Made by a program: the position numbers and the translations under genes
Shown here: positions 15,770 to 24,026 of the stretch, piece after piece
Numbering within the stretch: position 1 is the first letter of the stretch
Layout: each line of letters opens with the position of its first letter
Source of the DNA: a virus
Reading direction: 5' to 3' (one strand)
IMG/VR virus record: IMGVR_UViG_3300037508_002076
Coordinates: 1 to 55,267 of that record
Length of the DNA stretch: 55,267 bases
Notes under the pieces: model-generated
What the model saw: the letters and a program-made list of their open reading frames with translations, nothing else
Told to the model about the DNA's origin: nothing
The model's database searches: none

Positions 15770-17255
15770 ACCTCTCGAACATTTCAAGAATTTTACCTTG
15801 CTGTTTTTCTAGCTTTTCTTTCACATCTTCATTCAAGTGTGCAAATTCATCTTCACCTGTATGTGCGGTTATTTCTTCCCAAGACTTGTCTTCAGGATTG
15901 AACTTTGTAAGGTCTAAATTAAGTTCGTTAGGTTCCAAATCTTCCTCCCAATAAACATCTTCATCTTCTGACTCATAACCTTCTTCACTTAATTGTTCTC
16001 CACCCCAGCTATGAGTTTGGTATGGACCTGCTTTACCAGGACCCGTGCTAACGAACGCGTATGGTTTTTCTGCCGCCCCATATATTCCTTGTACACCAGA
16101 AACATCTTGTTCATCTACTTCTTCAGTCCATGCTGATTCCATTTTTTCCCAACATTCTTCACACTCACCCTCTTCGTTCATCGGATACGCATCTCCTCCA
16201 TTATCAGGTCCACCTGACATGAAGTCATAAGCTTTCCAAGACTGTTTTTCATCCAAATCCATATCATCTGCTGGTTCTGTGTAAGTATCCTCAATTGGAC
16301 CATCCGTTTCAAAATCAAAAGCTGGGTCAATATCGGCCTCAAAATCTGGAGAATTTCCACCGCCAGTGTAACTGCCTTCATTCACATCTTTTTGTCTTAG
16401 AGTTCCACCATCCCCGACAGGTCCATTGGATTTAAAATCATAAGGAGGTTCAATTTCGTTGTAATGTTTTCCATATGACAAAGGAGCATTTGATGTTGCA
16501 GTTTCCTCGTTTTTTATATCTTTCATATGGTGCATTTTTTCAAAAGTACCGTAATCATTTCCACCACCTTCTACATAATCGAAATCGTCTGATGGATTTA
16601 AATCTTCCTGATGATAAATGTCAGATAATTTGCCTGTTTTATATTCCTTGATGTCCAGTTTTTTTAACATGGATTTATCCAAATAGAAATCGAGTTCTTG
16701 GGCTTTCCTCTTAAAAGCATTAATTATTCTATCTTTATAAACGTCTAAAAGGTCATCATTAGTGTCCAAAATATTTTCGAACATTTTCAAAGTACTTTTG
16801 AGTTGCTCTTCGTTTTTTGAACCTTTGATTGATGATATAATTTTATCAACCGCTTCCGCCGTGTAAGGTTTTTTAGAGTCTTTTTGTTTACCATAGACAA
16901 ATTCCTTAGCTTTCTTAACCCCTTTTTTTATAACCTTTTCTATATCAACTTTTTCGTTCATTTGTCCACCCCAACCACATTCAGAACATTCACCTTCATT
17001 CATCGTTCCTCCACATTGTTCACAAGTATCCATAACATGTGACTCATTGATTCTATAATCAGTATAAGGTTTTACAGTACCATCATTTGTGATAGTTGCA
17101 CCCAACTTATCTTTTGCAAAGTCTTGAACATAAAGGGGTTGTGTGTTATTAACTTTTGGTTGCATTGTTTGGTAACCATTATAAACCTCTTTGTGTTTGG
17201 ATAAGATATTTTCTTTCTCCTCATTTGACATTTGTCCTAAACTCCAATACTGCAT
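15753..17255 (-). CDS. Acidic multi-repeat protein with zinc ribbon, probable virion protein
   Basis: The 500-residue protein has a zinc ribbon near residues 78-93 (CEQCGGTMNEGECSECGWGG, four cysteines as CxxC pairs). A basic/helical middle follows. The acidic C-terminal half repeats a short motif: PYDFKSNGP, AFDFETDGP, AYDFMSGGP and PYAFVSTGP. NE sites (INE, MNE, VNE) recur through it and could be prohead-protease targets, giving several peptides. TATTTATA lies at 17269-17276. The function is unknown. The pattern suits a scaffold-like or multiply processed core protein. Confidence 0.72.
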   Translation of the reverse strand: MQYWSLGQMSNEEKENILSKHKEVYNGYQTMQPKVNNTQPLYVQDFAKDKLGATITNDGTVKPYTDYRINESHVMDTCEQCGGTMNEGECSECGWGGQMNEKVDIEKVIKKGVKKAKEFVYGKQKDSKKPYTAEAVDKIISSIKGSKNEEQLKSTLKMFENILDTNDDLLDVYKDRIINAFKRKAQELDFYLDKSMLKKLDIKEYKTGKLSDIYHQEDLNPSDDFDYVEGGGNDYGTFEKMHHMKDIKNEETATSNAPLSYGKHYNEIEPPYDFKSNGPVGDGGTLRQKDVNEGSYTGGGNSPDFEADIDPAFDFETDGPIEDTYTEPADDMDLDEKQSWKAYDFMSGGPDNGGDAYPMNEEGECEECWEKMESAWTEEVDEQDVSGVQGIYGAAEKPYAFVSTGPGKAGPYQTHSWGGEQLSEEGYESEDEDVYWEEDLEPNELNLDLTKFNPEDKSWEEITAHTGEDEFAHLNEDVKEKLEKQQGKILEMFERFKRFQ

Positions 17256-17296
17256 AGTAATTTTTCTTTATAAATAGTTTAATTTTTACATTTGAG

Positions 17297-17325
17297 TTGA
17301 CTTTGGCGTTTTAAAACGATAGAAT
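17297..17325 (+). promoter_or_regulatory. Sigma-70-like promoter of a putative small RNA
   Basis: TTGACT (17297-17302), exactly 17 bases, then TAGAAT (17320-17325). The predicted start, 6-7 bases on, coincides with the first base of the hairpin at 17332. This enterobacterial-type layout differs from the TTTG/TAnnTTTG boxes elsewhere in the window. Confidence 0.5.
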
Positions 17326-17331
17326 TAATTA

Positions 17332-17412
17332 GACAAGTGAACCTCTCAATTTTTGATAGTATCTTGGTAATTTACTATTCGCCAAAAATTTTTATGAGTT
17401 CACTTGTTTTTT
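17332..17412 (+). ncRNA. Putative small hairpin RNA
   Basis: The segment folds as one long interrupted stem: ACAAGTGAA/TTCACTTGT (9 bp), CTC/GAG, AATTTTTG/CAAAAATT (8 bp) and ATAGTA/TACTAT (6 bp), closed by an 11-base loop (17362-17372) and followed by a T tract. That is about 26 pairs in 75 bases, well above chance for this AT-rich DNA. A TTGACT-N17-TAGAAT promoter abuts its 5' end. It could be a regulatory RNA, or a promoter-proximal attenuator for the genes beginning at 17456. Confidence 0.55.
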
Positions 17413-17455
17413 TTATGCTCTTTTTTTCTTAAATTTACAATACAAAAACAAACAA

Positions 17456-17671
17456 ATGCACACACTAGTATTCAACACAACCGAAAAAACAGTTAAGGTA
17501 CTTGATGGACCTGTTGGTGACTCAAAAATTATTTCCAACTTCGGGTCTGTACCGACCGTAAAAGTAGATGATAGAGGTTATTATGAAGTTTTACAGGAAC
17601 TACCTGAAGTTGGTAGATTACCTGTTGCAAGACTTCCAATTGCAAACACCGTAATGTTTATTGAAAAATGA
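17456..17671 (+). CDS. Hypothetical protein, 71 residues
   Basis: A small beta-rich soluble protein (MHTLVFNTTEKTVKVLDGPV...ANTVMFIEK) without motif or signal. It is the first gene of a tight rightward operon of four ORFs ending in thymidylate synthase. The next ORF starts inside its stop (ATGA overlap). It may be a nucleotide-metabolism accessory, by position only. Confidence 0.75.
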   Translation: MHTLVFNTTEKTVKVLDGPVGDSKIISNFGSVPTVKVDDRGYYEVLQELPEVGRLPVARLPIANTVMFIEK

Positions 17672-17880
17672 CAAAAGAAAATTATATCGACCTAATTCGT
17701 GAACATAATGTTCATAGTGTCTTATTAAATCAGGAGGGTTTAGTTGATGCCATGCAGAAATGTTATGAAAAGGGAAAATATGATGGTCAAGACGAGCTTC
17801 TCGAATGGTTATCCAAAATGGATTACCTTTCTGACAACATAAACTATATGATTCAAGAATGGAAAAATCAAAAAAAATGA
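17668..17880 (+). CDS. Hypothetical protein, 70 residues
   Basis: A small acidic, mainly helical protein (MTKENYIDLIREHNVHSVLLNQEG...). It starts at an ATGA overlap with the preceding ORF and ends at an ATGA overlap with the following ORF, so translation of the trio is coupled. No family is recognised. Confidence 0.75.
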   Translation: MTKENYIDLIREHNVHSVLLNQEGLVDAMQKCYEKGKYDGQDELLEWLSKMDYLSDNINYMIQEWKNQKK

Positions 17881-18062
17881 CTAACGAAGAAATTGTGGAC
17901 GAGCTTCTTCATGAAGCAGAAAAATTAAGAGTAAGAGAAGAAGTTTTAGAAAATGCAAGACGTATTTTGGAACTCAACCCCAAAATGGATAGAGTGGAGG
18001 CTTATAGACTTTCGATGGATAACGTTAAACTTCATGCTGGATTAAATTATCAAAGTGAATAA
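17877..18062 (+). CDS. Hypothetical helical protein, 61 residues
   Basis: It is taken to start at the ATG of the ATGA overlap (MTNEEIVDELLHEAEKLRVREE). An upstream in-frame ATG at 17859 would add MEKSKK. The helical, highly charged protein resembles small phage regulators, but no specific match is seen. The GTG start of thyA lies inside its last codons. Confidence 0.7.
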   Translation: MTNEEIVDELLHEAEKLRVREEVLENARRILELNPKMDRVEAYRLSMDNVKLHAGLNYQSE

Positions 18063-19212
18063 TATAGACAAACAATATCGACGACTTCTACAAGATATTA
18101 TTGACTACGGAGTAGAAAAGACGGACAGAACCGGTACTGGTACAAAGTCTATCTTCGGTTACACGATTAGACACAATATGAAAGAAGGTTTTCCTCTTCT
18201 GACAACAAAAAAAATGGCTTGGAAAACTTTGGTTACCGAATTGTTATGGTTTTTACGTGGTGATACCAATATCAAATATCTTGTTGATAATGATTGTCAT
18301 ATTTGGGACGGGGACGCTTATAAAAATTATTCTAATCATTTTGTTGGACACGAAGACATTCCAACAAAAGAATGGTTCATCAATGAGATAAAAACAAATG
18401 ATGAATTTGCAAAAAAGTGGGGTGAATTGGGACCTATATATGGTAAACAGTGGAGAAAATGGCAGGGTTGGATGGATTTACACGATAACGATAGGCGAGG
18501 TTCGATTTGGTATGACCAAATTCAGACATTAATCTATCAATTGAAAACTAATCCTGATTCAAGAAGACTAATGGTTTCTGCGTGGAATGTCGCCGAACTT
18601 GATGAAATGGTTTTACCTCCATGTCACTACGGATTTCAAGTTTATACAAGAGAGCTATCGGTTGAAGAGAGGGTTGCTGAATATGAAAAAAGGGGATATA
18701 TCAAAAATATCGACCCTTTGGATTACGCACCATCAAGAGCAATTTCTTTAATGTGGAATCAACGTTCAGTGGATACATTCTTAGGTTTACCTTTCAATAT
18801 CGCATCTTACGGACTTTTACTTTCACTAATCGCTAAGGAAGTTAACATGGTCCCTGACCAACTAATAGGAAACTTAGGCGACGTTCATCTATATTTGAAC
18901 CATATTGAACAGGCAAAACAACAAATTGGTCGTGAATTAGGTTATGAAGAAAGATATCACATTTGGTTTGCAAACAACTACGAAACAGGTTTTGAATATA
19001 ATGAATCAGAAAAAGTTGATTTCGATAACCCATATTGGACACCAACACCAAAAACAACAAGAGAACCTTACTCTTTACCCAAAATCTCATTGAATTTTGA
19101 ATATCAATATCAAGAGGGATATAAAATCTTATGGGATAAAATCAATGTCTCACAAATTGAACTTATCAATTATAAATCACACCCACCAATAAAAGCACCA
19201 CTGAGTAATTAA
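18055..19212 (+). CDS. thyA: Thymidylate synthase, long form
   Basis: It methylates dUMP to dTMP with 5,10-methylene-tetrahydrofolate. Catalytic Cys190 lies in VLPPCHYGFQVY. LPFNIASYGL keeps Asn248, the residue that selects dUMP over dCMP, so this is not a dCMP hydroxymethylase by that criterion. At 385 residues it is about 120 longer than the E. coli enzyme. Extra segments occur around 95-150 and after the catalytic Cys (ELSVEERVAEYEKRGYIKNID). It starts with GTG inside the upstream ORF. It supplies dTMP for replication of this AT-rich genome. Confidence 0.95.
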   Translation: MNNIDKQYRRLLQDIIDYGVEKTDRTGTGTKSIFGYTIRHNMKEGFPLLTTKKMAWKTLVTELLWFLRGDTNIKYLVDNDCHIWDGDAYKNYSNHFVGHEDIPTKEWFINEIKTNDEFAKKWGELGPIYGKQWRKWQGWMDLHDNDRRGSIWYDQIQTLIYQLKTNPDSRRLMVSAWNVAELDEMVLPPCHYGFQVYTRELSVEERVAEYEKRGYIKNIDPLDYAPSRAISLMWNQRSVDTFLGLPFNIASYGLLLSLIAKEVNMVPDQLIGNLGDVHLYLNHIEQAKQQIGRELGYEERYHIWFANNYETGFEYNESEKVDFDNPYWTPTPKTTREPYSLPKISLNFEYQYQEGYKILWDKINVSQIELINYKSHPPIKAPLSN

Positions 19213-19811
19213 AAGGTGTTGATATACATAACAAGTATATCTTTTGCAAATTGTCTTGCTAATTGGTTTAGTTTGTTTTCGTCTTCCAAATCAATGTTTT
19301 GTTCCTTTGCAAAACTAACTAATCCTGAAACAAGTTTGTCCCTTGATTGGTCGGCAATATCCAACAACTCCTGAAAATTTTCATCGTCCTCTTTTCCTTC
19401 ACCATAATATCTTTCAATGTGGTCTTTTCCCGCATAGATAAGAGGTGATGAGCCGTACATATTTGTAATCCCTGATTCTCTTAATTTTAATAAAAACTCT
19501 CTGAAAAAGTCCAAATCGAAATGTTTGAATAATGATTTGTTTTTTTTGAATAATTCCATCATCGGGTCAAAAGATTTTTCCTCTCGGATTTCTTGTTCGA
19601 GTTTTTTCCAAGTGTCTGTATCTGTTAGTAAAGGTAATTTTGAACCATTTTCCCATTCAACTTTATACAAAAACCCATCCTTCACAAATGGGTCAATACT
19701 TTTATTTGTAACAACACCCTTTGTACCAGGCGGCACACTCATTTCACCCTCCATGTGGTAACAAACAACCTTATCACCAACATTCAATTCAGGATTAAGA
19801 CCTTTACTCAT
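19209..19811 (-). CDS. Hypothetical protein with SH3-like N-terminal domain
   Basis: The true start is ATG at 19811 (MSKGLNPELNVGDKVVCY). The frame extends further upstream only as antisense of the divergent gene. It encodes 200 residues. The first ~70 resemble a small SH3-type barrel (LNVGDKVVCYHMEGEMSVPPGTKGVVTNK...YKVEWENGSKLPLL), and the rest is helical and acidic. TATTTATA overlaps the 19816-19823 region upstream. It is probably a late structural or accessory protein. The stop overlaps thyA convergently. Confidence 0.72.
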   Translation of the reverse strand: MSKGLNPELNVGDKVVCYHMEGEMSVPPGTKGVVTNKSIDPFVKDGFLYKVEWENGSKLPLLTDTDTWKKLEQEIREEKSFDPMMELFKKNKSLFKHFDLDFFREFLLKLRESGITNMYGSSPLIYAGKDHIERYYGEGKEDDENFQELLDIADQSRDKLVSGLVSFAKEQNIDLEDENKLNQLARQFAKDILVMYINTF

Positions 19812-19842
19812 ACTAAATAAATATACGAGGTATTTATTGAAT

Positions 19843-20463
19843 ATGAATTTTTTAATCACCGAAGGGCAACTAAAAATTTTGATGAACGAGGGATACAAAA
19901 GTTTTTTTGCGGAAAACATGAGAATTCTAAACGCGTTCACCAATAGTTTGATTAATAAGGTAAAAAGAAAATTTGCATTAAATTTAAAGTTACTTTCAAC
20001 TTGGGGAACCTCTGTGGGTGGTTTGGTGTTACCTTTGGATGAATATATAAGAACTAATGAGTTCAAAGTTGATGAAAATCAGGCAGCTCTCATATTATTA
20101 GGTGTTGTATCAATCATATATTTCGACAATAAATCTTTATTTGAAAAGATATATTCCAAAATAAAAGAAGAAGGATTAGAACAAATTTTTCTGAAAGTTT
20201 ATACGAAAGGTCTAAAATTAAGAGAAGCTTTCTTAGGTTTTTTAAATTCTCTACAACTATCTATTACAAGTATTTCAGAACTAATAAGTTATTCTTTTTT
20301 AATTCCAATAATTCTTGATATTCAAAATTTGGTTCGGAGCTCGGGTGATTTTGAAAAGACAGCCGAAAACATAACTGAAAGAATTGTAGCTTCAGGATTG
20401 GTTTTAGTAAGTGCCGAAATTTTGAATGAAGTACTGCGAAAAATATCAAAGAGAATTAAATAA
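19843..20463 (+). CDS. CTS-tagged membrane-active protein
   Basis: The start is ATG at 19843 (a TTG six bases earlier is unlikely). The N-terminus MNFLITEGQLKILMNE|G is a textbook example of the window's targeting peptide. The 206-residue protein then has hydrophobic helices near 85-95 (AALILLGVVSIIYF) and 150-165 (YSFLIPIILDIQNL) among basic segments, suggesting an ejected protein that contacts the inner membrane. TATTTATT lies at 19831-19838, only four bases from the ATG. Confidence 0.75.
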   Translation: MNFLITEGQLKILMNEGYKSFFAENMRILNAFTNSLINKVKRKFALNLKLLSTWGTSVGGLVLPLDEYIRTNEFKVDENQAALILLGVVSIIYFDNKSLFEKIYSKIKEEGLEQIFLKVYTKGLKLREAFLGFLNSLQLSITSISELISYSFLIPIILDIQNLVRSSGDFEKTAENITERIVASGLVLVSAEILNEVLRKISKRIK

Positions 20464-21195
20464 TTGAACAAAAATTTCTTTATCACCGACGTAACCGCTT
20501 TTAGTTTCTAACGGAATTTCCTTATATTTCTTGAATCTGACGTAAGCATTATAATAGAAAGATTCATTACTACCAAATTGTAATTGAGGTTCCAAAACAT
20601 CATACATTATATTTTCAATCTTGTTATGAAAATCATTATATTCTTCGATAATCTCCCTGAAAACACCAACATTTCTTTCGGTATCTAAATTTGGCATTAC
20701 TTCATCTCCATCCATTTTTATTTCAATAATTTCTATGTAAACGATAAGTCCAACTCCATCATCAAATTGAACTGCGCTTGAGATTTTTATTGGCGGATAA
20801 AACTTGGCTTTTATTTCAAAGTTGTGTTTATAATCTTTATCAGAAATAGAAAAAGTGTCTGTGTTTGCATTAAGATTTGCTAACTCAAATATTTTTACCA
20901 CGTCTTCCCACGGTAGATAACTAGATTTTACATCCTTACCGTCAACTAAAACATCTACGGAGATAGTAAACTGTTTTCCTATAGAATAAAAAAAGTCTCC
21001 AACAATATCCCCTATGTTTTCATAAATTTTTTCCAAAAGGTATGCACCACCTTTCACAGGTAAAATGGTGTTTACTACAAAGGTGAAATGATAGTCTTCG
21101 ATATAAACATCCAAAAATTCGTATTCATATCCTTCATATTCAATAGTTTTTCCCTTGAATTTTTTTTGAAGGTATTTGAGAACCTCTTCTTCCAT
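20446..21195 (-). CDS. Hypothetical late protein, 249 residues
   Basis: The start is ATG at 21195 (MEEEVLKYLQKKFKGKTIEYEG). The protein is beta-rich and acidic, with no motif or export signal. TATTTATT at 21200-21207 overlaps the stop codon of the upstream gene, so the promoter-like box is embedded in coding sequence. The 3' end overlaps the convergent CTS gene by 18 bases. Probably structural, by context. Confidence 0.72.
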   Translation of the reverse strand: MEEEVLKYLQKKFKGKTIEYEGYEYEFLDVYIEDYHFTFVVNTILPVKGGAYLLEKIYENIGDIVGDFFYSIGKQFTISVDVLVDGKDVKSSYLPWEDVVKIFELANLNANTDTFSISDKDYKHNFEIKAKFYPPIKISSAVQFDDGVGLIVYIEIIEIKMDGDEVMPNLDTERNVGVFREIIEEYNDFHNKIENIMYDVLEPQLQFGSNESFYYNAYVRFKKYKEIPLETKSGYVGDKEIFVQLFNSL

Positions 21196-21197
21196 AA

Positions 21198-21632
21198 TCA
21201 ATAAATACCACGGATTGGGATTGATAAACCTATCGCATATCGAAACTCTTCCATGTAATTTATTCCAATAGAAAAATCAAAACCACGGTCAGTTTTAAGA
21301 ATTGTTCTCAAAGGGTTAATTTTAATCCACAAATCCGGTTTTAGCGTAAGACTGTCTGAATATGATTGAATGAAAAAACCACCCATAACAGAAATTTTAT
21401 TATCATAATTTAAGTTTATACCTGCTCGATTGATGATGGATATTGGAGTGGTATAAATGTAAGGTTGAGGAAAGTTGGTAACAAAATATCCTCCCACATA
21501 AAATCCTAGTGGACTCCAATTCTTGTAAGTTAACAAAAGAGACTTCTGTTTGGGAATATAAAGTAAGTCCGTTGTTTGTGAAAAACAGTTCATGGACAAA
21601 ACCAAAAAAATTGAAATTAATGTTGTTTTCAT
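21198..21632 (-). CDS. Exported protein, outer-membrane-barrel-like
   Basis: The 144-residue protein has a Sec signal peptide, MKTTLISIFLVLSMNCFSQ, cleaved before TTDLL in Bacteroidetes style. The mature part is made of amphipathic beta strands (LGFYVGGYFVTNF, KISVMGGFFIQSY and FDFSIGINYMEEFRYAIGLSIP) and ends in a terminal aromatic residue (GIY), as in small outer-membrane barrels. It may alter the host surface. Confidence 0.78.
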   Translation of the reverse strand: MKTTLISIFLVLSMNCFSQTTDLLYIPKQKSLLLTYKNWSPLGFYVGGYFVTNFPQPYIYTTPISIINRAGINLNYDNKISVMGGFFIQSYSDSLTLKPDLWIKINPLRTILKTDRGFDFSIGINYMEEFRYAIGLSIPIRGIY

Positions 21633-21669
21633 TCCACAAATATAGTATTTTTATATAAATCAAACAAAT

Positions 21670-21757
21670 GGAAGAGTAGCCAAGTGGTTGTACGGCAACT
21701 GACTTGAAATCAGTCATACGGGTGACCGTATCGTGGGTTCGAATCCTACCTCTTCCG
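21670..21757 (+). tRNA. tRNA-Ser (anticodon UGA)
   Basis: A class II tRNA with acceptor GGAAGAG/CTCTTCC, anticodon loop CTTGAAA (anticodon TGA) on stem CTGA/TCAG, a long variable arm (ATACGGGTGACCGTAT) and T-loop TTCGAAT. Discriminator G73 is typical of tRNA-Ser. The 3' CCA is not encoded. It reads UCA, a frequent serine codon in this AT-rich sequence. Confidence 0.95.
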
Positions 21758-21760
21758 CAG

Positions 21761-21789
21761 AAAAAAGGTGAATAACTCACCTTTTTTTT
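21761..21789 (+). terminator. Terminator after tRNA-Ser
   Basis: AAAAGGTGA (21763-21771) pairs with TCACCTTTT (21777-21785), followed by T residues. It lies four bases after the tRNA 3' end. Confidence 0.85.
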
Positions 21790-21836
21790 ATTTGACGATG
21801 AATTTTATTTCAACTATTTTTCAAAAAAACTCATTT

Positions 21837-22784
21837 ATGTCTCGATTAGATGAATTAAAAAAACAATATCCGGAACTCAATGTTACGATGTTTGATGTAT
21901 TCAAAGCTATTGACCCTACAAGTTCATACAAATATTTCCCATTACTCTGTAAAATTTTTAGTAAAAGATGGAGAATTAATGAGCAATATCCAAAAGACCA
22001 AGTACCCAAAGTGATTATGGAATATAGAACCTTGCTTACTAATTTAGGTATTAACACCAAAGGTTTCAGTGAAAATCAAAATTATTTCGTGAGGTACTTG
22101 ATGGATTTCTATCCAAATAGTCATTTCGAAACTTTGAGAGATTTTGTCTCTTTGATGGAAAATAAAAGAATTGACAACAATGATGTAACTTCTTACAGTA
22201 CAATTGAGGACATCAGAAATGCGGTCTCCTTAGCAAGTATCAAAGAATTGAATCGTGAATTAGAAGGTCAAGTGATAAAAGAATATGAAGATGAGAAATG
22301 GGTCATTGTTAGACCTCTCACATTTGCATCATCTGCGAGATACGGAGCGTCAACAAGATGGTGCACCACTTATCAAACTGACAAACAATATTTCGAAAGA
22401 TACTGGCGTCAAGGAATTTTAGTTTATTTTATAAACAAATACACGGGTTACAAGTTTGCAGGTTTCAAATCACTCAGTGAAAATGATATGAGTTTTTGGA
22501 ATGCTGAAGATAGTAGAGTCGATTATTTAGATGTTGAAGCAGACGAGTACCTGTTTCCAATTGTTAGAAAAATATTCAAATCAAAAGATACAAATAAAAA
22601 TTTGTGTAGTGATGAACTACAGGAAAAGGTTCATCAAGAGTGTTTAGGGGGAATGGAATTAAAATGTCGTGTCGATGTACCAGAGCAGAGAGTCTATGTG
22701 GCTGAGGGGATAACATCAGAAATCCCTGAAATGACTTGGACAACAACAGTAACCTCAGAAATTTCTCCTCCTACTGTCAACTAA
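21837..22784 (+). CDS. Conserved-looking phage protein with TRWCT motif
   Basis: The start is taken at ATG 21837 (MSRLDELKKQYPELNVTMFD), giving 315 residues. The distinctive stretch is ASSARYGASTRWCTTYQTDKQYFERYWRQGILVYFI, followed by a beta strand. I recall a GAxTRWCT...Y motif from uncharacterised phage proteins but cannot name a function. The N-terminal half is helical. It follows the tRNA terminator, so it may be transcribed from readthrough or an unseen promoter. It ends immediately before the convergent cupin-like gene. Confidence 0.75.
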   Translation: MSRLDELKKQYPELNVTMFDVFKAIDPTSSYKYFPLLCKIFSKRWRINEQYPKDQVPKVIMEYRTLLTNLGINTKGFSENQNYFVRYLMDFYPNSHFETLRDFVSLMENKRIDNNDVTSYSTIEDIRNAVSLASIKELNRELEGQVIKEYEDEKWVIVRPLTFASSARYGASTRWCTTYQTDKQYFERYWRQGILVYFINKYTGYKFAGFKSLSENDMSFWNAEDSRVDYLDVEADEYLFPIVRKIFKSKDTNKNLCSDELQEKVHQECLGGMELKCRVDVPEQRVYVAEGITSEIPEMTWTTTVTSEISPPTVN

Positions 22785-23048
22785 TCAAAATTCCTCGATT
22801 TCAACAATTAAATCAGAGTGACCTTTTATTACTCTGTGCCAAACAAATTTTGGAATAAAAATTTGTTCGGCAATTTGTAATTTGCTTGGCAAACTGTCAT
22901 CCATTTGGAAAGACCATCCACCGGATTCCAAAACAGTTACTTTTCTATCCTTCAAATCTTGGTGCCATTTCAGTTCTTCGGAATCGATATTGGGACTAAA
23001 TGTACGTAAAATTTTGCCGTCATTAATAGTCTGCTGATAGGGTTGCAT
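22785..23048 (-). CDS. Small cupin-like protein
   Basis: The 87-residue protein matches a minimal cupin: LKWHQDLKDRKVTVLESGGWSFQMDDSLP, then LQIAEQIFIPKFVWHRVIKGHSDLIVEIEE. The candidate metal ligands are His in KWHQ, Glu in VLESG and His in VWHRV. Such single-domain proteins are frequent in large aquatic phages, with unknown substrates. It overlaps the upstream gene by 26 bases, so the pair is coupled. Confidence 0.75.
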   Translation of the reverse strand: MQPYQQTINDGKILRTFSPNIDSEELKWHQDLKDRKVTVLESGGWSFQMDDSLPSKLQIAEQIFIPKFVWHRVIKGHSDLIVEIEEF

Positions 23049-23367
23049 TTTTGAAAATTGGTCTTTTATTCCAATGTATCTTTATTGGGAAATTTATAGA
23101 AAGTGCTTTCATAAAATTTTTAATATCATCTTCCACATTACTCATAAACATAATGGCCCAAGGCCTGTTAGTGTGAGATTTTTTCATCATGGGTTCTGAA
23201 TCTAAAAAAATATGAAATATTGGAGGTTGGTAACTCCCTTTTATAATGTCATAAAGGGTAAACTCTATCGGACCCATACCTTTTTCCTCAGTAATTTTAC
23301 TATATCTTGTATTCAAAACAGAGTTGAAGTAATTCTGTAAATATGTTTTCAAAACTTCCAAATCCAT
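23023..23367 (-). CDS. Hypothetical protein, 114 residues
   Basis: The start is ATG 23367, overlapping the stop of the upstream gene (TAATG). It encodes MDLEVLKTYLQNYFNSVLNTRYSK... with a beta-rich middle (PIEFTLYDIIKGSYQPPIFHIFLDSEP) and no motif. Its plan (short helix, GPIEF/GPFDF strand, then EP-containing strand) resembles the protein at 52424-52774 (GEGPFDFRVYV and VYSEPPIP), so the two may be distant paralogues. Confidence 0.7.
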   Translation of the reverse strand: MDLEVLKTYLQNYFNSVLNTRYSKITEEKGMGPIEFTLYDIIKGSYQPPIFHIFLDSEPMMKKSHTNRPWAIMFMSNVEDDIKNFMKALSINFPIKIHWNKRPIFKNATLSADY

Positions 23368-23987
23368 TACCAAGAATTTTTTGAGGACAAACCAAGTTGT
23401 TTAGCATATCTTCCTACATTACATGACCAATAACCCGCTGTGGTTCTATCTTTTTTTTGGTCACATTTGTGTCTAGCTCTGAAAGATTTTGCAGCCACTT
23501 TATTTCTATTTCTGACTCTAAGATTTGGGTCACCGAATGTTACCTTTTTTACTCCACCACCGGGACTTTTCACATAGACCGCAAACTTTTTGGGACCACC
23601 TGGTGTTCTGAAGGGTTTGTTCAAATTTACTTTTTTACCTCTGTGTTCCGCTTCCTCAATAATATCTTCTTCCTCTTCCACAATGTAAGGAGCATCCAAA
23701 TAAACGATTTCACCACGGATTTTAACTCTTTGTCCTAAATCTGATTCAACCATTAGAGTATCCTCCTCATTCAACTCAATCTTACCTTCTTTCCACAAAT
23801 TTCTCACTTCATTTACCAAGTCAAAATAACTTTTTGAATATACTCTGAAAATATTATTTGTTAGAGTTAAATCATTATCAATGTGATATTGTAAGGACTC
23901 TGAAATTTCAGTATTCTCTTTTAAAATAAGAGATTTATCTAAGTGTTCTTCCAATGCCTCTTTTATCAAGTCTCGTAAATTTACCAT
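23367..23987 (-). CDS. Conserved phage structural-type protein with basic C-terminal domain
   Basis: The 206-residue protein starts MVNLRDLIKEALEEHL..SLILKE|N, a CTS-like helix. The C-terminal ~95 residues (RGKKVNLNKPFRTPGGPKKFAVYVK, KKVTFGDPNLRVRN and FRARHKCDQKKDRTTAGYWSC) form a distinctive basic domain. I recall this segment (DUF5872-like) from many T4-like and metagenomic phage proteins. Two conserved Cys and a GYWSCNVGRYAKQLGL end suggest a compact, perhaps DNA- or metal-binding module. A prohead core or packaged protein is inferred. TATTTATT lies at 24003-24010. Confidence 0.75.
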   Translation of the reverse strand: MVNLRDLIKEALEEHLDKSLILKENTEISESLQYHIDNDLTLTNNIFRVYSKSYFDLVNEVRNLWKEGKIELNEEDTLMVESDLGQRVKIRGEIVYLDAPYIVEEEEDIIEEAEHRGKKVNLNKPFRTPGGPKKFAVYVKSPGGGVKKVTFGDPNLRVRNRNKVAAKSFRARHKCDQKKDRTTAGYWSCNVGRYAKQLGLSSKNSW

Positions 23988-24026
23988 GGCGTTGTCTTTG
24001 TAAATAAATAGTTGTAATTTTGGATA

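Noticed and set aside
18055-19212. dUMP/dCMP hydroxymethylase instead of thymidylate synthase, hinting at a hypermodified base
   Set aside because: The dUMP-selecting Asn in LPFNIAS and the LPPCH active site are kept, so ordinary ThyA is the simplest reading. A hydroxymethylating role cannot be excluded but is not supported.
19812-20066. Upstream extension of the 19209 gene
   Set aside because: It runs antisense through the CTS gene at 19843. The start at 19811 follows a late box and gives a normal N-terminus.
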